From: JACVRM01 sp963809765 | Lineage (GTDB): Bacteria; Actinomycetota; Thermoleophilia; Gaiellales; Gaiellaceae | DNA: 64,000 nt | NCBI GenBank assembly: GCA_963809765.1 | Contig: CAWEKT010000003.1 | Span: forward strand, 1,302,001 to 1,366,000 | Direction of reading: 5' to 3' | Notes under the pieces: model-generated | Databases searched by the model: none | Told to the model about the DNA's origin: nothing | Seen by the model: only the letters and a program-made list of their open reading frames with translations | In this document: in pieces, positions 7,880-16,092 of the stretch | Position numbering within the stretch: position 1 is the stretch's first letter | How the letters are laid out: every line of letters starts with the position of its first letter | Translations under genes and position numbers: made by a program

Positions 7880-8970
7880 TCAGCGCTGAACGGCGAGCGG
7901 CAGGGAACGGACGATCCCGCCGCGGCGGGCAGCTCGCATGGCCTCTGCGATCTCTCGGATGGCACCCGCCGCCTCCGCATCCGGCTCAGCGGTGACGAAC
8001 GGCTCGCCGAAGTCGGCGCACTCTCGCAGGCGCGGGTCGAACGGCACCCGTCCGAGGAGCGGCGTCGTCCAGCTCCGCGGCCAGCGCCTCGCCGCCGCCG
8101 CTGCCGAAGAGCGGCTCGCCGGTGCCGACCAGGTACGACATGTTCTCGACCACGCCGAGCAGCCGCATCCCGGTCTTCCGGGCCATGTCCGCCGCGCGCA
8201 CGGCGACCTGCTGGGCCGCCGGCTGCGGGGTCGTGACGACCAGGACCTCGGCCCGCGGCAGCAGCTGGCCGAGCGAGATCGCGACGTCGCCCGTGCCCGG
8301 GCGGCATGTCGACGAGCAGCGTGTCGAGCTCGCCCCAGTGAACGTCCGAGAGGAACTGCTCGAGCGCCTTGTGCAGCATCGGGCCGCGCCACATCACCGG
8401 TGAGTTGTCGTCGAGGAAGAAGCCGATCGACATCAGCTTCAGGTCACCCCTGACGGGCGGGACGATCATCTTGTCGACGACCACCGGCCGCTGGTGGATG
8501 CCGAGCATGTGCGGGATCGAGTGCCCGTAGACGTCGGCGTCGAGGACACCGACCCGCTCGCCGAGCGCATCGAGCGCAGCCGCGAGGTTCGACGGTCAGC
8601 GACGACTTGCCGACGCCGCCCTTGCCGCTCGCGACGGCGATCACGCGAATCGCCGGGTCGAGCGAGATAGAGCGCTTCTCGACGCCGCCGCGGAGCCGGG
8701 TCACGAGCGCCGTCTTCTCCTCGGGGCTCATGACGTCGAAGTCGAGCGAGACGGACTCGACACCGTCGAGCGGCAGCACCGCGGCCTGCACCTGCTGCTC
8801 GAAGCTGTGCCGCAGCGGGCAGCCGGCGACCGTCAGGGCGATCGTCACGGCGACGTGCGCGCCGTCGACTCGACCACGTCGCGAACCATCTCGAGCTCGG
8901 TGACCGGGCGCTTCAGCTCGGGGTCGATGACCTGCTCGAGCGCAGCGAGAACGTCGTCGCGGGTGACCAC
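7880..8970 (-). CDS. mrp: Mrp/NBP35 family iron-sulfur carrier ATPase, frameshifted
   Basis: P-loop ATPase that loads or carries Fe-S clusters. The N-terminal part is a DUF59/MIP18-like domain (DDVLAALEQVIDPELKRPV), then the Walker A deviant motif ASGKGGVGKSSLTV, followed by GDLKLMSIGFFLDD, LLVDMPPG and GVVENMSYLV, in the order typical of Mrp. The protein is split over frames with shifts near 8870, 8597, 8305 and 8085. The start is GTG 8970, with a TACGCT -10 box six bases upstream; the stop is at 7880. Breaks are probably assembly errors. Confidence 0.85.
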
Positions 8971-8976
8971 GCGGCG

Positions 8977-8982
8977 AGCGTA
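8977..8982 (-). promoter_or_regulatory. -10 box of leaderless mrp promoter
   Basis: TACGCT on the minus strand, 6 nt before the GTG at 8970. This TANNNT-to-start spacing recurs through the window. Confidence 0.6.
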
Positions 8983-9045
8983 GCAGCGCCTTCCCGGGCA
9001 ACCGACCCGCCGAAACGGCCATGGCCGGCCAGGACACGCCGAGCT

Positions 9046-9105
9046 CGCACCCCACCCTCCGAGAGGGGAGACGTCCTCCACCACCCGCCCGTCGCCGACG
9101 GTATC
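9046..9105 (-). ncRNA. conserved promoter plus G-rich module, copy 1 (candidate small RNA)
   Basis: Read on the minus strand it runs GATACCGTCGGCG, then GGGCGGGTGGTGGAGG, then a block ending AGGGTGGGG. The same order and nearly the same bases occur at 51169-51229 on the plus strand (about 50 of 60 positions alike by eye). TACCGT (9098-9103) resembles a -10 box. It lies in the 214-bp gap between mrp and the Kelch gene. Since mrp has its own -10 box further on, this may be a separate short transcript. Not a riboswitch class I can name. Confidence 0.4.
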
Positions 9106-9184
9106 GGCCAACGTCGCACGTCGCTGCAACGGGACTGCGTCAAGTGTGTGCCGTCCTAACTTCGAACCGGGCCGGTCGGTCTGA

Positions 9185-10117
9185 GTGGTCATGCGCGTCG
9201 TCATGGTCGCCGCCGCCCTGCTCGGCGGGCTCGCCGCCGTCGGAGCGCACGCCGCCGGCAGCTGGACGCCAGCGCCGCCGATGCCGAACGCGCGGTCGGC
9301 ACACGCCGTCGTCGTCGCCAACGGGTCGATCTACGTCCTCGGCGGGCCCGGCACGACCGCGGTCGACCGCTTCGACGGCCGGCGCTGGCGGCGCGAGACG
9401 ACCCTGCCGGGCGGCACGTTGAACGCCCCGGCCGCGGCCACGGTCGGACGGACGATCGTCCTCACGGGCGGCTTCCGAGGGGCCGGCAACACTCCGTCCG
9501 CAGCCGTCTGGCTCTATGACGTCCAGCGCCGCAACTGGCGCCGCGGGGCACCGCTGCCGGCACCACGCGGCGGCCACGCAGCCGCCGTGCTCGCCGGCAA
9601 GGTGCACGTGATCGGCGGCGGCAACAGCTCGTCCACGATCGCCGACCACTCCGTCTACGACCCGGCGGCCGACGCGTGGCGCGAGGCCGCACCGCTCCCC
9701 CGCGCCGAGGGCAGCCCGGCCGCGGCGGTGCTGAACGGCAGGCTCTACGCGATCGGCGGGCGGAGCGGACTGGACGACTACGGCGACGTCTACGTCTACG
9801 ACGCCGCGCAGGACCGCTGGTCGAGCGCTCCGTCGATCCCCCCGCGGGGCACAGCAGGCGCGGCGGTGCACGGCCGCTCGATCTACGTGTTCGGAGGCGA
9901 GTCACAGGCGCGCGCCCGGACGCTCGCGGACGTCTATCGGCTTGCCCCCGGCGCTTCCCGCTGGGTGCGCGTGAGCCGGCTGCCGACGGCGCGGAACTAC
10001 GCGCGCGCGATCAGCTACCGCGGAGCGATCTACGTCGTCGGCGGCAGCCGCAGCGCCGGCGGCTCCCACAGCGCGGCCGGCAGCAAGCTGGTCGACCGGT
10101 TCGCGCCGCCGGGCTGA
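9185..10117 (+). CDS. secreted Kelch-repeat protein
   Basis: A 310-aa protein with a short signal peptide (MRVVMVAAALLGGLAAV, cleavage near AHAAG) and about five Kelch motifs of roughly 48 residues, each with the GG doublet after a hydrophobic strand (IYVLGGPG, IVLTGGFRG, VHVIGGGN, LYAIGGRS, IYVFGGES, IYVVGGSR). These build an extracytoplasmic beta-propeller, usually a binding rather than a catalytic scaffold. ATG 9191 is an alternative start. A TAACTT -10 box lies at 9157-9162. Confidence 0.88.
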   Translation: MVMRVVMVAAALLGGLAAVGAHAAGSWTPAPPMPNARSAHAVVVANGSIYVLGGPGTTAVDRFDGRRWRRETTLPGGTLNAPAAATVGRTIVLTGGFRGAGNTPSAAVWLYDVQRRNWRRGAPLPAPRGGHAAAVLAGKVHVIGGGNSSSTIADHSVYDPAADAWREAAPLPRAEGSPAAAVLNGRLYAIGGRSGLDDYGDVYVYDAAQDRWSSAPSIPPRGTAGAAVHGRSIYVFGGESQARARTLADVYRLAPGASRWVRVSRLPTARNYARAISYRGAIYVVGGSRSAGGSHSAAGSKLVDRFAPPG

Positions 10118-10174
10118 CCGCACCCTGCCCGCCGTCGCTCCAGCCGGAACAGCGACCCGGGCACCTTCCCCCCG

Positions 10175-10180
10175 TACCGT
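10175..10180 (+). promoter_or_regulatory. -10 box of leaderless mmcQ-like gene
   Basis: TACCGT, 8 nt before the ATG at 10189. Confidence 0.55.
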
Positions 10181-10188
10181 GTCCGCTG

Positions 10189-10521
10189 ATGACGGCCACC
10201 GCGTCCGACCTGCTGACCTTCGCACTGTCGCTCCCCGAAGCGTGGGAGGACCATCCGTGGGGTGAGACCGCCGTCAAGGTGCGGAAGAAGGTCTTCGTCT
10301 TCCTGGGTGGCACGCTGATCACGGTCAAGCTGGACGAGGCCCACGCCCACGCGCTCTCGGTCGAGGGCGCCGAGCCGACCCGCTACGGGCTCGGCCGTGC
10401 GGGCTGGGTCAACGTCCCGTTCGCGGGCGTTCCGCTCGACATCCTCCAGGACTGGATCGAGGAGAGCTACCGCATCGTCGCGCCGAAGCGGCTCGTCGCT
10501 GCGCTCGACACACCTAAGTGA
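10189..10521 (+). CDS. MmcQ/YjbR family protein
   Basis: A 110-aa protein of the MmcQ/YjbR family (CyaY-like fold, suggested DNA binding). Family pattern: SLPEAWEDHPWGETAVKVRKKVFVF, with the His-Pro-Trp-Gly core at residues about 21-24, and the final YRIVAPKRL. Length fits the family. The ATG is placed by the -10 box 8 nt upstream. Its 3' end overlaps the convergent IMPase gene by 8 bp. The cellular role of the family is poorly known. Confidence 0.82.
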   Translation: MTATASDLLTFALSLPEAWEDHPWGETAVKVRKKVFVFLGGTLITVKLDEAHAHALSVEGAEPTRYGLGRAGWVNVPFAGVPLDILQDWIEESYRIVAPKRLVAALDTPK

Positions 10522-11317
10522 GCGCGGCGATCACGCGTGAGCAGGCGGCGGGCGAGGCGGCGGCGACCACGCGTGAACGGCCGACCACGTCGAGCGGCGC
10601 TGCACCGAATGGACCCGCCTCGAAGAGCTCGATCGCGAGCGCGCGCTCGCGCACGAGCAGCTGCGCCGCTGCGATGTCCACGGCCCGAGCGGGCTTGAGC
10701 GAACAGACGGCGTCGACACGGCCCGCGGCCAGGTGGCAGAGCGAGAGTGCGAGCGAGCCCATGATCCGCAGGCGGCGGGCGACGCCGCCGAGCTCCGCCG
10801 CCACCTCGGCGACCAGCGGGGTGCGCGTCGCCTCGCACGACAGGATCTCGATCTCCTCGTCCGGCGGCGGGCCGTCGAGCGGCGCTCCGTTGAGGCGCGC
10901 GCCCTCGCCGCGCACGGCCGTCCACTCCTCGCCGCTGCCGAAGTCGTAGACGTAGGCAAAGACCACGTCCGCCATCGCGGGGCCCTCGGCGACCGCCAGC
11001 GAGACCGAGAAGAACGGGACGCCCCGCTTGGCGTTCAGCGAGCCGTCGATCGGGTCGAGCACCACGCGGGTCGGGCCGCCGCCGAACGCGCGCTCGCCGA
11101 GCTCCTCGGAGACGAGGACGAAGTCCATGCCCGTCGCGTGCAGCGCCTCCAGCCGGCGCACGACGGCAGCCTCGGCGGCGGCATCCACGGCCGTCGTCTC
11201 GTCCCCTCCGACGCCGGCCGCGACCACCGGTTCGCGCTCACGTCGCCCGGGCAGTTGCTCGAGCACCACTCGGATGTCGGCAGCCGCGGCCCGCGACAGC
11301 TCGAGCCACTGCTCCAC
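10514..11317 (-). CDS. inositol monophosphatase family phosphatase
   Basis: Mg-dependent, Li-sensitive type sugar phosphatase, 267 aa. Seen in order: GGDETTAVDAAAE, the metal-binding Glu in VSEELGERAF, DPIDGSLNAKRGVPFFSVSLA (the family DPIDGT site, here with Ser), and PARAVDIAAAQLLV for the third Asp. The substrate could be inositol-1-phosphate, fructose-1,6-bisphosphate or another sugar phosphate; sequence does not decide. GTG start at 11317, two bases after the stop of the DUF1015 gene, so the two form an operon. Confidence 0.88.
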   Translation of the reverse strand: MEQWLELSRAAAADIRVVLEQLPGRREREPVVAAGVGGDETTAVDAAAEAAVVRRLEALHATGMDFVLVSEELGERAFGGGPTRVVLDPIDGSLNAKRGVPFFSVSLAVAEGPAMADVVFAYVYDFGSGEEWTAVRGEGARLNGAPLDGPPPDEEIEILSCEATRTPLVAEVAAELGGVARRLRIMGSLALSLCHLAAGRVDAVCSLKPARAVDIAAAQLLVRERALAIELFEAGPFGAAPLDVVGRSRVVAAASPAACSRVIAALT

Positions 11318-11319
11318 GG

Positions 11320-12458
11320 CTAGCGGTCGAGCGTGTGGAACAGGAGCCCGGAGAGGAGCTTCGGATAGAAGTAGGTGCTCTTCTGCGGCATCGTCTGGCC
11401 CGCCTCGGCCACGGCCCGGACCTGCTCCATCGTCGGCGGGCGCAGGAGGAAGGCACCGGCTGCGGCGCCCGAGTCGACCAGCGCAACCGCCTCCTCGGCT
11501 CGCGGCGTGTAGCGGACGCTCTCGATGCCCAGCTGCTCCAGCGCCACGGTGTCGAGCGTTGGCTCGCCGGGCGCCTCGACGAGCTCCGCCCCGCCGGGCC
11601 GGTAGACGACGAAGGCAGGGTGCTCGTGGTCGATCCGGTTCAGGAGCTCGAGGCCCTCCTGGGGTCCGCCCGCGACCGGAGTGATGCGGAAGCGGCCGTT
11701 GAGCTCCGGCAGCTCGCGCACGACCCGGTGCGTCGGGAAGATGAGCAACCCCTCGCCCACCGTGTTCGAGAAGACGGCCATCATCGAACCGCTGGCCGGA
11801 GTGCCCTCCTCGCCGTGGAACGCGAGTGCCGTCTCGTAGCGGTGGTGCCCGTCGGCGATGACGAGCGCGCGGTCGGCGAGTGCGGACTGCACCTCGGCGA
11901 TCGCCTCGGGGTCGGTGATGCGCCAGAGCCGCGTGGTCGACGCGCCCTCGACGGCCTCGAAGACCGGGTCGCCCTCGGCCAGCGGCGCCAGGGCCCGTTG
12001 CGGCCGGCCCTGCGGGTCGTCGTAGAGCAGCATGATCGGCGACAGGTTGGCGCGAACGGCGCGCAGGAGCCGAGCTGCGAGCGCTTGGCCTGCTCGTAGG
12101 TGCGCTCGTGCGGCAGCACGACGCCCTGCTCGTACGGCGCCAGACCGACCGTGCCGAAGAACCCTTCGCGCTCGTGCCGCTCGCCGTCCGGGCCCTCGTA
12201 CGCCTCGCGCATCCACCACAGCGCCGGCTCCCGCTCGTCGACGAGGACACCTTCGGCGCGCCAATCCGAGAAGAGGCTGGCCGCATCACCGGGTGAGTCC
12301 GGGACGATCAGCCGCGCCACGTTGTACGGGCTGCGCTCGAGGTACCGCCCGCGCTCGTCGGCGGTGATCACGTCGTACGGCGGCGCCACGAGGTCGCGCA
12401 GGGGCCCCGTCCTGCGCTCGTCGTACCGGACGGCGCGGAACGGCTTCACGTCGGCCAC
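11320..12458 (-). CDS. DUF1015 family protein, one frameshift
   Basis: DUF1015 protein of unknown function. Marks: VKPFRAVRYDERRTGPLRDL and VAPPYDVI at the N terminus, LPHERTYEQAK, then in a second frame LYDDPQGRPQRAL, IADGHHRYETALAF and a C-terminal QKSTYFYPKLLSGL. The HHRYETA motif is the family hallmark. The shift lies near 12075. GTG 12458 follows a TAACCT box by 7 nt. The function is unknown; a link to serine or sugar phosphate metabolism is only a guess from the coupled IMPase gene. Confidence 0.82.
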
Positions 12459-12465
12459 GCCCGAG

Positions 12466-12471
12466 AGGTTA
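12466..12471 (-). promoter_or_regulatory. -10 box of leaderless DUF1015-IMPase operon
   Basis: TAACCT on the minus strand, 7 nt before GTG 12458. Confidence 0.6.
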
Positions 12472-12542
12472 CCGCCCCGCCGAGCGCACGCCGAGACGGC
12501 AGAGAGAGTGAGGCGGTCCGCGCGTCGGGGCCCGGGCGTGGT

Positions 12543-12727
12543 TGACCCTTCCACTAGTCGTTCGAAGCGACCAGGCCATCTGTTCAGACGCGCTTCCCGC
12601 GGGGTGGCTCCCGCCGAGCAAGCTCGGCTGCGCCGGTACTGCGCGACCTGGTCTATCGATTGCTCGTCGCGACTTCGTCGCGACATCGGAGGAAGGGCGG
12701 TAAGGCAGCAAGGATTGCCTTCCGCCG
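12543..12727. repeat. intergenic region with several dyads
   Basis: The 289-bp gap between two divergent units holds no credible gene. It contains GCCGAGC-AA-GCTCGGC, the pair GACCAGG (about 12569) and CCTGGTC (about 12648), the self-complementary GTCGCGAC twice, and a hairpin at 12697-12725 (GGCGG-AAGGCA with TGCCTT-CCGCC). CCCTTCC near 12544 is mirrored by GGAAGGG near 12691, so the whole may be another hairpin element of about 155 bp, but its similarity to the other elements is weak. Confidence 0.4.
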
Positions 12728-12734
12728 CGCTTCA

Positions 12735-12740
12735 TAGAGT
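12735..12740 (+). promoter_or_regulatory. -10 box of leaderless OB/HD gene
   Basis: TAGAGT, 7 nt before the GTG at 12748. Confidence 0.55.
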
Positions 12741-12747
12741 TCCGCTC

Positions 12748-13584
12748 GTGGCGGGGAACGCAGTCATCGCGGAGCTCGCCGAGGATCGGGTCGTCGAGGG
12801 GACGTACGCGGTTGCGCGCAAGGAGCGGCGGCGGACGAAGTCCGGTGCGCCGTACCTCGTGCTCGAGCTCGTCGATCCGAGCGGGCGGATCGACGCGCGC
12901 GTGTGGCAGGACGTGGAGCTGCTCGACGGCCGCTTCTCCGAGGGCGATGCCGTTCGCCTGCTCGGTCGCGTCGAGCGCTTCCGCGACCGACTCCAGGTCG
13001 AGGTGCGGTCGCTCGAGGCGGCGGCCGACGTCGACCCAGCGGAGCTCACCCCGGCAATGCGGCGCGACGCGGACGAGCTCGACGGCTTCCTCGAGTTCCT
13101 GGCGGGAGAGCTCGCCCATGCCGGGCTCAAGAGTGTGGTCGGCCACATGCTCGACGACCGCACGCTGCGGCAGGCGTTGCGCCGGCTGCCGGCCGCCGAG
13201 TCCCACCACGCGTATGCGGGCGGGCTGCTCGAGCACACGGTCGGCGTCGCCACGCTCTGCCGAGAGACGGCGCAGCTGCACCCCCGGCTGCGAGCCGACC
13301 TGCTCGTCGCCGCCGCGCTGCTCCACGACGTCGGCCGCACGGTGGAGCTTCGTCCCGCACCAGGCTTCCCGCCGACCGACGAAGGCCGGCTGCTCGGGCA
13401 CGTCCACCTCGGCCTGCGGCTGGTGGAGAGCCGTGCGGGCGGCCTGGCTGCCGACGTCCGGGCGGAGCTGCTGCACGCGATCGCGACGCACCACGACGCG
13501 AGAGGCGCTCGCACGGCCGAGGCCGCCGTGCTCTACCACGCCAACCAGCTCGACGCGGTCGCCGCCACCCGGCCCGTCGACTAG
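12748..13584 (+). CDS. OB-fold/HD-domain protein (YhaM-like 3'-5' exoribonuclease)
   Basis: A 278-aa protein with an N-terminal OB nucleic-acid-binding domain (YLVLELVDPSGRIDARVWQ, residues about 35-55) and a C-terminal HD phosphohydrolase domain: HHAYAGGLLEHTVGVATLC, then LHDVGR, and HAIATHHD. This arrangement is that of the YhaM/CBF1 3'-5' exoribonucleases, which degrade RNA and ssDNA with Mn. It is a little shorter than B. subtilis YhaM. GTG 12748 is chosen because of the -10 box 7 nt upstream. Monocistronic. Confidence 0.8.
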   Translation: MAGNAVIAELAEDRVVEGTYAVARKERRRTKSGAPYLVLELVDPSGRIDARVWQDVELLDGRFSEGDAVRLLGRVERFRDRLQVEVRSLEAAADVDPAELTPAMRRDADELDGFLEFLAGELAHAGLKSVVGHMLDDRTLRQALRRLPAAESHHAYAGGLLEHTVGVATLCRETAQLHPRLRADLLVAAALLHDVGRTVELRPAPGFPPTDEGRLLGHVHLGLRLVESRAGGLAADVRAELLHAIATHHDARGARTAEAAVLYHANQLDAVAATRPVD

Positions 13585-13612
13585 GCCCTCCGGAACGCGC
13601 CCGTAGCGCGGG

Positions 13613-13618
13613 TACCCT
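13613..13618 (+). promoter_or_regulatory. -10 box of leaderless MOSC gene
   Basis: TACCCT, 6 nt before the ATG at 13625. Confidence 0.6.
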
Positions 13619-13624
13619 CGGCCG

Positions 13625-14407
13625 ATGGCCGGGACCGTCGCCTGGATCACGATCGCCCCCGTCAAGGGGCTGGCGCTCCAACAGCTGGAGGAGGTCGAGC
13701 TCGACCATGCGGGCGCGCGAGGCAACCGCCGGTTCTTCCTCGTCGACGGCGAGGGTCGCCTGCTGAACGGCAAGCGGCTCGGGAGCCTGGTCGGTGTCCG
13801 GGCGCGCTACGACGACGAGCGCCGGACCCTCGAGCTCGTGCTCCCGGACGGTGCGGCGGTGGGCGGCGAGGTGAGCACCGACGGGGCGGTCGTGACGAAC
13901 TTCTACGGGCGCCCGGTCGCGGGCGAGCTCGTCGTCGGGCCGTGGTCGGATGCGCTCTCGGGCTGGAGCGGCATGCGGATCCGCCTCGTGCAGCCGCGGG
14001 CTGCCGGCGAGGCGACCGACCGCGGCTCGGGAGGCGGCGTCTCGCTCGTGTCGAGCGCCGCGCTCGAGGCGCTGGCCGCGGCGGCAGGGGGCGGGCCGGT
14101 GGACGGCCGCCGCTTCCGCATGCTGTTCGGCGTCGCGGGGATCCCGGCGCACGCGGAGGACGGGTGGCTCGGCCGGCGCGTGCGCATCGGCGGCGCCGTC
14201 GTCCGGCTGCAGGGCAACGTCGGCCGCTGCGCGGTCACGACCCAGAATCCGGACACCGGCGTGCCCGACCTCGACACGCTGCGCGCGCTCGGCGACTACC
14301 GCGGCGAGGTGGCGACCACCGAGCCGCTGCCGTTCGGCGTCTGGGGCGACGTGGTCGAGCCGGGCAGCGTGCGCCTCGGCGATCCGGTCGAGCCCGTCAG
14401 ACGTTGA
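13625..14407 (+). CDS. MOSC domain protein (YcbX/mARC-like)
   Basis: A 260-aa protein: an MOSC N-terminal beta barrel (ITIAPVKGLALQQLEEVEL, FFLVDGEGRLLNGKRL) and a MOSC domain with RRFRMLFGVAGIP and GRCAVTTQNPDTGVPDLDTL. The Cys in GRCAVTT corresponds to the molybdenum ligand of YcbX/mARC proteins, which reduce N-hydroxylated bases. moaC and mogA elsewhere in the window show that the organism makes molybdenum cofactor. The 3' end overlaps the convergent ychF gene by 11 bp. Confidence 0.85.
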   Translation: MAGTVAWITIAPVKGLALQQLEEVELDHAGARGNRRFFLVDGEGRLLNGKRLGSLVGVRARYDDERRTLELVLPDGAAVGGEVSTDGAVVTNFYGRPVAGELVVGPWSDALSGWSGMRIRLVQPRAAGEATDRGSGGGVSLVSSAALEALAAAAGGGPVDGRRFRMLFGVAGIPAHAEDGWLGRRVRIGGAVVRLQGNVGRCAVTTQNPDTGVPDLDTLRALGDYRGEVATTEPLPFGVWGDVVEPGSVRLGDPVEPVRR

Positions 14408-15341
14408 AGCGGACGTTGACGACGTCGCCGTCCTGGACGGCGTAGCCCTTCCCCTCGAGCCGCTGCAACCCGCGCCGGGCGGCCTCGGCGTGTGAGCCGC
14501 AGTGTCGACGAGGTCGTCCCAGCGGATCACCTCGGCCCGGATGAAGCCGCGGGCGATGTCCGTGTGGATCGACGCGGCCGCCTCCAGCGCCGTCTGCCCG
14601 CGTCCGAAGCGTCCAGGCCCGCGTCTCCGTGTCGCCGGCGGTGAAGAAGCACGATCAGGTCGAGCGCCTCGAAGAGGCGGCTGGACGACCTCGTTCAGCG
14701 CCGAGGGCCCGTCGCGAAACGCGGCGGCTTCCTCCTCGGGCAGCTCCGCCAGCTCGGCCTCCAGCTTCCCGTCGATCCCGCCGGGGCCGTTCACGAGCGG
14801 CAGCAACGGTTTCGTGGTCAGCGGCTCGAGCTCGGCCGGCAGCTCGCCGGGGTAGTCGGCCAGCCGGCCGCCCGCGTCCACATGCGCGAGGAGCTGCTCG
14901 AGCGACGCGACCTCGGCGCGCAGCGCGGCCTCGCCGGACTTCGCCTGTGAGCGCACTCGCTCGAGGCGCTTCTCGACGTGGTCGCGGTCGGCGACGAGCA
15001 GCTCGAGCCGGAGGGTCTCGAGGTCGTCGTCCGGGGTCGCGTCCGGGGACCACCCGTCGAGCACCGCGAGCAGCGCGTCCACCTTGCGGAGGTTGCCGAG
15101 CAGCGCGGCGCCTGTGCCGGGCACATCGACGACGCGGACCGCTGCCGGCGTCACCTTGCGCGACGCCGCGACCGCGGGCCACCTGCCCGAGGCGGTCGTC
15201 TGCGATCGGGGCCATGCCGACGTTCGGCTTCTCCGACACGGTCGCGTACGCCGTGATGTCGGCGCCCGCTCGCGTGAGCGCGTTGAAGAGCGTCGTCTTG
15301 CCCGCGTTCGGAAGCCCGACGATGCCGACCTCGAGACCCAC
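14397..15341 (-). CDS. ychF: YchF/Obg-like P-loop ATPase, frameshifted and short
   Basis: Starts GLEVGIVGLPNAGKTTLFNA (P-loop), continues TAYATVSEKPNVGMAP, VVDVPGTGAALLGNLRKVDA, GRGQTALEAAASIHTDIARG and ends YAVQDGDVVNVRFNV, the TGS domain tail of YchF. Shifts occur near 15190, 14690, 14620 and 14510. Even when joined it is about 315 aa against the usual 360, and the G3-region stretch between VDVPG and LRKVDA is about ten residues shorter than in ordinary YchF. GTG start 15341. It follows the DUF3107-like gene, with which it is in frame. Confidence 0.8.
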
Positions 15342-15364
15342 GCGGACTGGGCGGGCGTGCGGCT

Positions 15365-15602
15365 CTAGGGCGCCTCGCGCGACGGCGCCGAAGCCGACGT
15401 GCGCCTCGCGGGCGTACCGCTTGAGGTACACGACCCGCTTGAGCACCACCGTGTACTGGCCGTCCTCGGCCTCGAGCGTGAAGATGCCGTCCGAGCCCTT
15501 CGCGAGCGCCTGCTCGATGCTGTCGGCCTCGTCGGCGTCGACCAGCGCGGCGATCCCCTGCCCGCTGTCGAAGCCGATCTCGATTCGAATGCGCTCAGCC
15601 AT
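15365..15602 (-). CDS. DUF3107-like small protein, possibly frameshifted end
   Basis: A protein of about 75-80 aa beginning AERIRIEIGFDSGQGIAAL and containing GQYTVVLKRVVYLKRYARE. It resembles the small actinobacterial DUF3107 proteins, though I am not certain of the family. In the sequence as given it has no stop and reads straight into ychF; a one-base shift would end it at TAG 15365. ATG 15602 overlaps the end of the epimerase gene by 8 bp, so the three genes form an operon. Confidence 0.5.
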
Positions 15603-16001
15603 CAGTCACGAGTTCCACCAGGACGCCGTGCACGGCCTCCGGATGCACGAACGCTACCTGCAGCCCGAAGAGCCCCGGGCGGGGCTCGGTGTCGATCAGC
15701 CGGACGCCGTCGCGCGAGAGCCGGGCGATCTCGGCCGGAAGGTCGTCGACCGCATACGCGACGTGGTGCATGCCCGGACCGCGTTTGCCGAGGAAGCGGC
15801 CCACTGGCGTGTCCTCCCCGAGCGGGCGCATCAGCTCGACCCGGCTCTCGCCCACACGCAGTGACACCGCCTCGACACCCTGGTCCGGAACTGTGGCCCG
15901 GTGCTCGACTTCGCCGCCGAACGAGTCGCCGGTACGTCGACGAGAGCTTCGTCCAGATCGACGACGGCCACGCCGAGGTGGTGGATCGCCCGTGCCGGCA
16001 C
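15595..16001 (-). CDS. mce: methylmalonyl-CoA epimerase-like VOC protein, frameshifted
   Basis: Vicinal oxygen chelate fold protein of about 135 aa. In order: ARAIHHLGVAVVDLDEAL, then after two shifts (near 15945 and 15930) GGEVEHRATVPDQGVEAVSL, VELMRPLGEDTPVGRFL, KRGPGMHHVAYAVDDL and FVHPEAVHGVLVELV. The paired His (HHLGVAV, HHVAYAV), a Glu/Gln ligand and the HP..HGVLVEL ending are those of methylmalonyl-CoA epimerase, which interconverts the 2R and 2S isomers in propionate metabolism. GTG 16001 lies 7 nt after a TACGCT box. Confidence 0.82.
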
Positions 16002-16008
16002 GGGCAGG

Positions 16009-16014
16009 AGCGTA
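16009..16014 (-). promoter_or_regulatory. -10 box of leaderless epimerase operon
   Basis: TACGCT on the minus strand, 7 nt before GTG 16001. Confidence 0.6.
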
Positions 16015-16092
16015 ACGACGGCGTCAGTGGCAACGCGCGTGGGGTCGGTGCCCTCGAGGCGAAAACCTGGAGCAGCGCGAGGGGTGCGCTGC

